This document shows positions 14,437-18,645 of a stretch of DNA of 18,645 nt, in pieces. The position numbers and the translations under genes were made by a program. The stretch's first letter is position 1, and every line of letters starts with the position of its first letter. Under the pieces are notes generated by a model. That model was given only the letters and a program-made list of their open reading frames with translations. It did not search any database and was not told the origin of the DNA. The stretch spans positions 1 through 18,645 of the forward strand of contig URPA01000038.1 of the NCBI GenBank assembly GCA_900549545.1, in the 5' to 3' direction. The stretch is from an uncultured Eubacteriales bacterium. Its GTDB lineage: Bacteria; Bacillota; Clostridia; Oscillospirales; Oscillospiraceae.

Positions 14437-15201
14437 TCAAAGGCTCTCGCCCTCCTTGTAGGTATAATCGGGGATTCCCTTTTTCGGCTTCTCCTTTGCC
14501 TTATCATCAGCCGCCCAACGCCGGATAGTGGCGGCATGGTTCTTGTATTTCTTCCCGGTGGAAGCGATATAGCCGGATAAGCGGTCAATGTAATACTCCC
14601 ATTTGCCGGGAAGCTCCTTTTTAAGCTCCGCAAGCTCTTTTTCTGACAGGAATACATTTCCGTATCTCCCGAAAGGGGCGGGGACGGTCTGTCCTGTCTT
14701 TATCTCTCCCTCTCTCTTTATCTCTAACTCTATATCTATCTCTTTCTCTATCTCTATCTCTGGTGGACAAATGTCCGCCCCATATGGTGGACGTTTGTCC
14801 GCCACGGCTTCCGGCAGGGCTTTCTGTTCCTGTAAAGCCCGCCTTGCACGGCGTTTCCGCTCCCCCTCGGTAGAGGACTGACCGATTAAAAGCTCAATGT
14901 TGCTCATGTACAAAGCCCCGTTCTGCAAGGGTTCTACAAGCCCCAGCTTCATAAAAATCTGCAAAGCCCTCTCGACTGTGCCGACTTGCTGGCGGGTGAT
15001 TGTGGCTATCATCGGTGCGGTGTAGGGGATATTCTCGTCAAGCTGGAGCTTTCCCCCGTTTTTCAGTGATTTTAGGTACAGCTTCAAGAGAATGTTTGAG
15101 TAGAGCATACCGTCCTGCATACTTTCCAGCAGTACGATAGCGTCCTCGTCAAAATAGCTCTCTTTCAGCTTTAGGTAGTAATATTTGCGGTTGTCTGCCA
15201 T
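14437..15201 (-). CDS. phage-type replisome organizer / replication initiator
   Basis: The 254-residue protein has the N-terminal domain of phage replisome organizers (KYYYLKLKESYFDEDAIVLLE, then LYSNILLKLYLKSLKNGGKL, TAPMIATIT, ALQIFMKLGLVE), a probable winged helix that binds the origin. A low-complexity Glu/Ile linker lies at about 147-168. The DnaD/DnaB-like C-terminus (YYIDRLSGYIASTGKKYKNH, then TIRRWAADD) recruits the helicase loader. AAGGAGG precedes the ATG at 15201. The helicase loader follows, as in phages. The middle of the gene contains iteron-like palindromes and a pyrimidine-rich tract that may be the origin. Element replication may help stabilise or copy the excised circle. Confidence 0.88.
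   Translation of the reverse strand: MADNRKYYYLKLKESYFDEDAIVLLESMQDGMLYSNILLKLYLKSLKNGGKLQLDENIPYTAPMIATITRQQVGTVERALQIFMKLGLVEPLQNGALYMSNIELLIGQSSTEGERKRRARRALQEQKALPEAVADKRPPYGADICPPEIEIEKEIDIELEIKREGEIKTGQTVPAPFGRYGNVFLSEKELAELKKELPGKWEYYIDRLSGYIASTGKKYKNHAATIRRWAADDKAKEKPKKGIPDYTYKEGESL
14682..14803. other. candidate replication origin inside the initiator gene
   Basis: Two 18-base direct repeats, GGTGGACAAATGTCCGCC (14762-14779) and GGTGGACGTTTGTCCGCC (14786-14803), start 24 bases apart. Each is an imperfect palindrome with GGAC-N4-GTCC at its centre. A third related site, GGAC-N5-GTCC (14682-14694), lies across a 66-base almost pure pyrimidine tract (14695-14760). Origins with about 18-base iterons inside the initiator gene are known for lambda-type and other phages. 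Assignment here is inference. Confidence 0.55.
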
Positions 15202-15273
15202 TCGTTCCTCCTTATGGTCTGTTTTGGGCTTCTGTTACGCTTTAGAACGCCGTTTTGAGGGGTAAAGGATATA

Positions 15274-15302
15274 AATATCGCCTACCCTTTGAGGGCGGTC
15301 AA
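15274..15302 (-). promoter_or_regulatory. possible promoter of the replication/integration module
   Basis: On the minus strand TTGACC (15297-15302) and GATATT (15274-15279) are spaced by 17 bases, in the 113-base gap between the VLP gene and the replisome organizer gene. The -35 is good and the -10 is only fair. Confidence 0.4.
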
Positions 15303-15314
15303 AAAAGCCTTGAT

Positions 15315-15701
15315 TTACGGGGGCTTTCCAGTTCCTAAAGCGTGACATAGTAGCCTTTGCTTCCGCTTGCGCTGTGCGGCATGGATTCTTTTCATGCGTC
15401 CGGCACAATCCGGGCAGTATTTCCCACGGTTTGACTTGGGGAGAAAATACCCGCCGCACTCGGTACAGCGTTTCCTGTCTGCCCGGTGGAGTAGGGCGGC
15501 TTCCAGCTTCCCGTCCAGCGGCAGCACGGCGGCAATGAACCAGCGACAGAGAAGCGAATAGCTGATACTCTGCACACAAACGCAAGGCTCGCCGTTATCC
15601 AGCAAGATACAGTTGCCGTTATCGTAGTTGCAGCACTCATGCACAAGCCGGCACGCCGCCCGGTACTGGCGGTAGTCCATTCTTGGGATTTTATTTTTCA
15701 T
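15315..15701 (-). CDS. cysteine-rich VLP-domain protein
   Basis: The 128-residue protein matches the cysteine-rich VLP family common next to relaxases in Clostridia elements: MDYRQYRAACRLVHECCNYD, then NGEPCVCVQSISYSLLCRWF and AVLPLDGKLEAALLH. Two cysteine groups are seen (17, 23, 24, 31, 40, 42, 52, and the zinc-ribbon-like 79, 82, 96, 99). Function is unknown; metal binding is likely. The ATG at 15701 overlaps the relaxase 3' end by 11 bases, with AAAGGGA upstream. An alternative start is the Met at residue 8. The C-terminus after the second cysteine group is short and basic. Confidence 0.82.
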   Translation of the reverse strand: MKNKIPRMDYRQYRAACRLVHECCNYDNGNCILLDNGEPCVCVQSISYSLLCRWFIAAVLPLDGKLEAALLHRADRKRCTECGGYFLPKSNRGKYCPDCAGRMKRIHAAQRKRKQRLLCHALGTGKPP

Positions 15702-17331
15702 GGTCTTTTCCCTTTCTGCGTTCCGGCTCACGCCTTAAAATCTGCTCGATATTGCTTTTGACGGTCTGCAATTCCCGGACGTTCTCTTTCTTCTCCCGGT
15801 ACTCGTTGTAAAGGGCGTTTTTCTCTTTGGTAAGCTGCTCAATCTCGGTCTGTAATGCTTTGGACGCTGGCAGCTTGGAGATTCCCTTTGCCTTGAAATA
15901 CCGGGCGGCAGATTCGGAAATGATAAATTCGCTTTCGTGCTGCTCCCGATAGGCTCGCTTTGCTTTCTCCGATTTCTGCGCCCGCAATCCGTCACGGGCT
16001 GGCTTGGTCTTGATGTAGGCTAATAGCTGCTTCTGCAAGTCCTTTTTCTCCCGCAAGGTGCTTTCCACGGCTTTCAGTTTCCCGGTGGTTTCATGCAATC
16101 CGGCACTGGCGGCGGCAAGGGCGGCTTCCAGTTCCTCCGGGGAAGAAAAGCCGGATTCCTCGTAAATGCTCATGGTCGCCGCCATTTGCTTTAGATTGTG
16201 AACAGCCGCCCAGCGGTCATATCCTATGCCCTTGCCCTCGGCTCGCTTGGCTTCCCGGTCTACCATGCGCTGTACGCTGTCCTGTTTCGGTGCGTTTATG
16301 GCGGCTTTGTTGCGCTGTAAACGGTCTTTTATGCTGTGGGGGTATTCCTGTTTGGGTAGGGGCTTTTCGGCGGCTCTTGCGGCGTTCTGTGCGTTTTGGG
16401 TGAGTGTTTCCAGTACGGCAGCACGGTCAAAATCATCACCCAACTTCCGGGCGGTGATTGGCTTCGTCCTGTCCGGCGTGAGGTACGACAACCTCCCCCG
16501 GCTCTCCTTGACGGTCACGCCTTGCTGTAACAGCTTGCCGGAGAAGTCCTCAAAAGAGATAGCAGAGGACAGGGCGGTGCGGATCACGCTGCGTAACCGC
16601 TCCTTGTCGGTTTCAAATTTTGTGACTTTGGGCGGCTCACCTGCGGCGGCAAGGGAAGCGTTCTCTTTATCCAGTGCGGCTTGTCCTTTCCGCTTCGCCC
16701 AATACTCACGCTCGGTAATGCGGTTCTTGCTCCCATTGAGTAAATCAATCTGATAGAGATTTTCCCGGTGGCACATCTCCATGACTTCCGCTTTGAAATA
16801 TTTCATAGCTGCGTCCGTGCAGCGGTGCTTGCAGCCCTCCCTTGTGTCCGCTGGTCTTTCCATGTAGGGCAAGAGCAGCACTTCCGCAATCCGCAAAGAA
16901 TTGATTACGATATGCACATGGATATTTCCGCTGTGGTTATGCCCGTCCGGGTGGGTGCATACAAGGGCTTGGTGTCCAGAGAAATGCTCTTTACAAAACT
17001 GCTCGCCTAACTGCTGCGCCCGGTCTACGGTCAAGCCGTTGTCCTGTGCGTCACGGGGGTCAAAGCTGATGATATAGTGGTGGCTCTTTACGTCCTCCCG
17101 TTTTTGGTTCTTGCCGTATTTCAGATTGGAGCGCATACACGCTATGGCGAAATCCTCGCCGCCGCAATTCAGAGAGGAAATGCGGTAATCGTCACGGGGG
17201 ATAAGCCGCCCGCTTTCATCAAGGGTGGGCTTCATGGTAAATTCGTCATGCTCAAAGGTTAGGTACTGCTCGGCGGCTCCATAGTCGGCATTTTTAGAGC
17301 TGATATGTTTGAATGTTGCCAACGGCTTCAC
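15691..17331 (-). CDS. relaxase (MobA/VirD2-like)
   Basis: It nicks oriT and pilots the strand in conjugative transfer. The 546-residue protein has the N-terminal relaxase domain: candidate catalytic Tyr17 or Tyr23 in NADYGAAEQYL, the stretch VKSHHYIISFDPRD, and the metal-binding histidines His127, His131, His133, His138 and His140 in THPDGHNHSGNIHVHIVINS. The C-terminal half is basic and coiled-coil rich. The start appears to be GTG at 17331; it overlaps the mobC 3' end by 38 bases and has only a weak AGTAGG upstream, so coupling to mobC translation is likely. Downstream it overlaps the VLP gene. Confidence 0.93.
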   Translation of the reverse strand: MKPLATFKHISSKNADYGAAEQYLTFEHDEFTMKPTLDESGRLIPRDDYRISSLNCGGEDFAIACMRSNLKYGKNQKREDVKSHHYIISFDPRDAQDNGLTVDRAQQLGEQFCKEHFSGHQALVCTHPDGHNHSGNIHVHIVINSLRIAEVLLLPYMERPADTREGCKHRCTDAAMKYFKAEVMEMCHRENLYQIDLLNGSKNRITEREYWAKRKGQAALDKENASLAAAGEPPKVTKFETDKERLRSVIRTALSSAISFEDFSGKLLQQGVTVKESRGRLSYLTPDRTKPITARKLGDDFDRAAVLETLTQNAQNAARAAEKPLPKQEYPHSIKDRLQRNKAAINAPKQDSVQRMVDREAKRAEGKGIGYDRWAAVHNLKQMAATMSIYEESGFSSPEELEAALAAASAGLHETTGKLKAVESTLREKKDLQKQLLAYIKTKPARDGLRAQKSEKAKRAYREQHESEFIISESAARYFKAKGISKLPASKALQTEIEQLTKEKNALYNEYREKKENVRELQTVKSNIEQILRREPERRKGKDHEK

Positions 17332-17689
17332 CTACTTTCTGCAAGACTTCAAACTTCAAGGCGGCAAGCTCGGCTATGGCAGCTCGTACCTCCCCAGAGA
17401 GGGCGTTATAAGGTGCGCCGTACTCGTTCAGACAGCGGGCAATCTGATTCAGATTCCCGCCGATTTTCCCGTACTCGGCTGTGAGCTTCCCAACGGCAGA
17501 AAGCAATTCATCATTGACCGGGGAAACGGTAATGACCGGGCGTATGCGTGACTTGATTAGTGCTTGCCGGATATATTCGGACTGGCTCATTTTGCAGAGT
17601 GAAACCCGCTCGGAAAACTCTGCAAATTCTTCCTCTGTCAAGCGTGTCTTGATTACCCGGTGGCGGTGGGGCGTGTTATATTTTTTCAT
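17294..17689 (-). CDS. mobC: MobC-like relaxosome accessory protein
   Basis: It probably binds oriT and helps the relaxase. The 131-residue protein has an N-terminal ribbon-helix-helix-like region (HRVIKTRLTEEEFAEFSERVSLCKMSQSEYIRQAL) and the MobC signature GKIGGNLNQIARCLNEYG (74-91). The start at 17689 follows AAAGGAGG; an upstream in-frame ATG at 17788 lies inside the probable oriT and would translate a proline-rich non-protein-like stretch. It overlaps the relaxase start, and the oriT candidate sits just upstream, the usual layout. Confidence 0.9.
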   Translation of the reverse strand: MKKYNTPHRHRVIKTRLTEEEFAEFSERVSLCKMSQSEYIRQALIKSRIRPVITVSPVNDELLSAVGKLTAEYGKIGGNLNQIARCLNEYGAPYNALSGEVRAAIAELAALKFEVLQKVGEAVGNIQTYQL

Positions 17690-17725
17690 GGCTATTAACC
17701 TCCTTTCGTGGGTGGATTTTTTCAA

Positions 17726-17829
17726 GCGGCGCAAGCCGCAAAAAGGCGGGCTTGGGGTGGCAACCCCAACAAGATTCCCATAGGACAAAATGAGCGGTAA
17801 GCGAATTTTGGTACTATGGTAGAATCTTG
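17726..17829. other. probable origin of transfer (oriT)
   Basis: Just upstream of mobC lie three dyads: GCGGC/GCCGC (17726-17739), TTGGGGT/ACCCCAA (17752-17758/17763-17769), and a 60-base nested structure. Its arms are CAAGATTC (17770-17777) with GAATCTTG (17822-17829), CCATAG (17778-17783) with CTATGG (17814-17819), and CAAAAT (17786-17791) with ATTTTG (17805-17810), around the loop GAGCGGTAAGCGA. Position beside mobC-relaxase and the nested dyads fit an oriT; the nic site cannot be read from sequence alone. Confidence 0.65.
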
Positions 17830-18239
17830 CTCTAAGAAAGTGGCAGCTTCCGGCATCCTCTATCTACCACTACAACTCCGGCGGGGCGTTCTGGCTGCCT
17901 TTTGCTATATCAGTGCCGCAAAAGGGAAATATGCCAACTCTGCGGCTCATTAACAAAGCGATTGAAGCGGCGGTTTCTGCCCGCTGTTTCCCTATACGGG
18001 GAAGAAAAATTTTTGCCGACTCTGCGGGCGACATTTTTGTAAAAATCTCTCTCACTACCTACAACACCGAACAGGGCAAAAATGACGGAGATTTTCAGAA
18101 ATTTTTATCTTATTTTCCCTTTTCGTGGGGTAATACAGGGGTTTTCCAAAAACGCCGAATAAAACAGGAAATTTTTTCTGGTTTGTTCTGCATAAGTAAT
18201 GCAAAAAGGGCAATTCCGGCAACTGCAAAGCACAAAAAA
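17830..18239. other. non-coding stretch upstream of oriT
   Basis: No convincing gene on either strand: the frame 17913-18260 (plus) and 17870-18055 (minus) lack ribosome sites and protein-like composition. It contains a 14-base near-direct repeat (TGCCAACTCTGCGG 17932-17945 and TGCCGACTCTGCGG 18014-18027), a GCCCGC...GCGGGC dyad around 17,982-18,028, and A/T-rich runs after 18,000. It could be a long leader of the mob operon, an RNA, or part of the transfer origin. Confidence 0.5.
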
Positions 18240-18269
18240 AGCAGGAAACCTTGTTGCTGATTTCCTGCT
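18240..18269 (-). terminator. intrinsic terminator of the regulator genes
   Basis: AGCAGGAAA (18240-18248) and TTTCCTGCT (18261-18269) form a 9-bp stem. On the minus strand it is followed by a run of seven T (18233-18239 region), a classical terminator for the sigma-like/HTH operon. A second dyad GCCGCC/GGCGGC (18276-18281/18286-18291) lies just before it in the direction of transcription. Confidence 0.88.
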
Positions 18270-18309
18270 CGGTGTGCCGCCCTCTGGCGGCGGTTATTCA
18301 GTTGTGAGT

Positions 18310-18507
18310 TTATCGGTCAAGCCGGAACTTGAATAGGCTTTCTATCAGCTTCGTCTTGATGTAGTCCTCCATATCCACATTATAATGCCCGTAGATGTGG
18401 GAGTAATAGCGGATATATCCGGCATAATGGGCAAGAACGGTGTTGACCGCTTCCGGCTCTCCGTTGGTAGCCTGTATGATTGTTTCATAGGGAAGAAGCC
18501 TGCTCAT
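18310..18507 (-). CDS. HTH_16-like small regulator of conjugative elements
   Basis: The 65-residue protein (LPYETIIQATNGEPEAVNTVLAHYAGYIRYYS, then DMEDYIKTKLIESLFKFRL) resembles the short helix-turn-helix proteins paired with sigma-like proteins in Tn916-type and related elements, similar to sigma region 2 in pattern. GGAGG lies nine bases before the ATG at 18507. It overlaps the end of the upstream sigma-70-like gene by 23 bases, suggesting that both act together in controlling element transcription. Exact targets are unknown. Confidence 0.8.
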   Translation of the reverse strand: MSRLLPYETIIQATNGEPEAVNTVLAHYAGYIRYYSHIYGHYNVDMEDYIKTKLIESLFKFRLDR

Positions 18508-18645
18508 GGGCTAACACCTCCATTTCCTCCCGTAGTCGGCGCAAGTCAAGATAAATGTGCCGTCCGGCTGTGCTGCGTGTCCGTCCGTATCGCTTGCCGA
18601 TTTCCGCATGGGTTAGATGTTCAAAGAAGTACAGGAAGATGATTT
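18485..18645 (-). CDS. sigma-70-like regulator, C-terminal part (cut by window edge)
   Basis: The last 52 residues are visible, reading IIFLYFFEHLTHAEIGKRYG, then RTRSTAGRHIYLDLRRLREEME. This is the pattern of sigma-70 region 4 helix-turn-helix proteins carried by Clostridia conjugative elements (a hydrophobic helix, then EIGK..GRTRSTAGRHI as the recognition helix). The stop is at 18485-18487, inside the start region of the HTH_16-like gene. The N-terminus lies beyond the window, so length and start are unknown. Confidence 0.7.
   Translation of the reverse strand, partial: IIFLYFFEHLTHAEIGKRYGRTRSTAGRHIYLDLRRLREEMEVLAHEQASSL

Larger units (their letters stand above)
11492..18645 (-). mobile_element. 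integrative mobilizable/conjugative element, left part (right end outside window)
   Basis: From about 11,492 every gene is of element type and on one strand: sigma-like and HTH regulators, MobC, relaxase, cysteine-rich VLP protein, replisome organizer, helicase loader, TnpW and a TnpX-like large serine recombinase nearest the boundary. The left boundary is inferred from the abrupt end of the dispersed repeat at 11,491 and lies about 80 bases beyond the recombinase stop. The right boundary, T4SS genes and any cargo are not in view, so I cannot say whether it is self-transmissible or only mobilizable. Confidence 0.85.

Noticed and set aside
14700..14803. CRISPR array or tandem repeat array
   Set aside because: Only two 18-base repeats with a 6-base spacer and a pyrimidine tract, all inside a conserved gene; no spacer-repeat pattern and no cas genes.
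15235..15585. 116-aa minus-strand frame overlapping the VLP gene
   Set aside because: Most of it is an out-of-frame reading of the VLP gene; the tail (from MSRFRNWKAP) has no ribosome site. A frameshifted VLP C-terminus cannot be fully excluded but is not supported.
17913..18260. 115-aa plus-strand frame in the oriT-upstream region
   Set aside because: It runs against all element genes, enters the minus-strand terminator and has no ribosome site.
1..18645. tRNA or rRNA genes, including a tRNA as integration target at the element boundary
   Set aside because: No cloverleaf or rRNA-like sequence was seen; the boundary lies in a repeat.

Overview
The window looks like chromosome of a spore-forming gut Clostridia, most likely Oscillospiraceae or a close relative (inference from GC-rich coding style, a SpoIID homologue, S18 with zinc-type cysteines, and hairpin-rich intergenic repeats). 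From about 11,492 rightwards an integrative and mobilizable or conjugative element begins and runs off the right edge.

Chromosomal part (1-11,491). Positions 1-297 hold hairpins and one copy of a dispersed repeat. A SpoIID-type protein lies on the minus strand (298-1362). Divergent from it is a plus-strand signalling operon (1484-5183): an unknown polytopic membrane protein, a very short HPt-like protein, and a large membrane hybrid histidine kinase with two receiver domains. Strong hairpins at 5192-5273 separate this from the minus-strand rpsF-ssb-rpsR operon, which has a good sigma-A promoter and a foldable leader that may be an S6:S18 autoregulatory element. A 350-base hairpin-rich gap follows. 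Next come a minus-strand pair (unknown 135-aa protein and greA) and the divergent plus-strand operon murI - DUF1934 (ywiB-like) - argS, which ends in a clear terminator. Positions 11,072-11,491 are a dense block of palindromic repeats. One of them is an inverted, truncated copy of the repeat at 131-277.

Element part (about 11,492-18,645). All genes are on the minus strand. In transcription order they are a sigma-70-like protein (cut by the window edge), an HTH_16-like regulator, a roughly 470-base non-coding stretch, a probable oriT, mobC, a relaxase, a cysteine-rich VLP protein, a phage-type replisome organizer, a DnaC/IstB-type helicase loader, TnpW, and a large serine recombinase (TnpX-like) at the chromosomal junction. 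The element therefore carries regulation, mobilization, replication and integration modules. No T4SS, resistance or other cargo genes are visible here; they could lie beyond the right edge.

Most interesting non-gene signals: (i) two 18-bp palindromic iteron-like repeats plus a third related site flanking a pyrimidine-rich tract inside the replisome organizer gene, which looks like an origin embedded in its own initiator gene; (ii) a 60-base nested hairpin upstream of mobC that is a strong oriT candidate; (iii) truncation of a dispersed repeat exactly at the apparent element boundary, suggesting it was the insertion target; (iv) an orphan, N-terminally minimal HPt gene coupled to a hybrid kinase that lacks its own HPt domain; (v) a glutamate racemase whose first catalytic cysteine motif reads ACGT rather than the usual ACNT.
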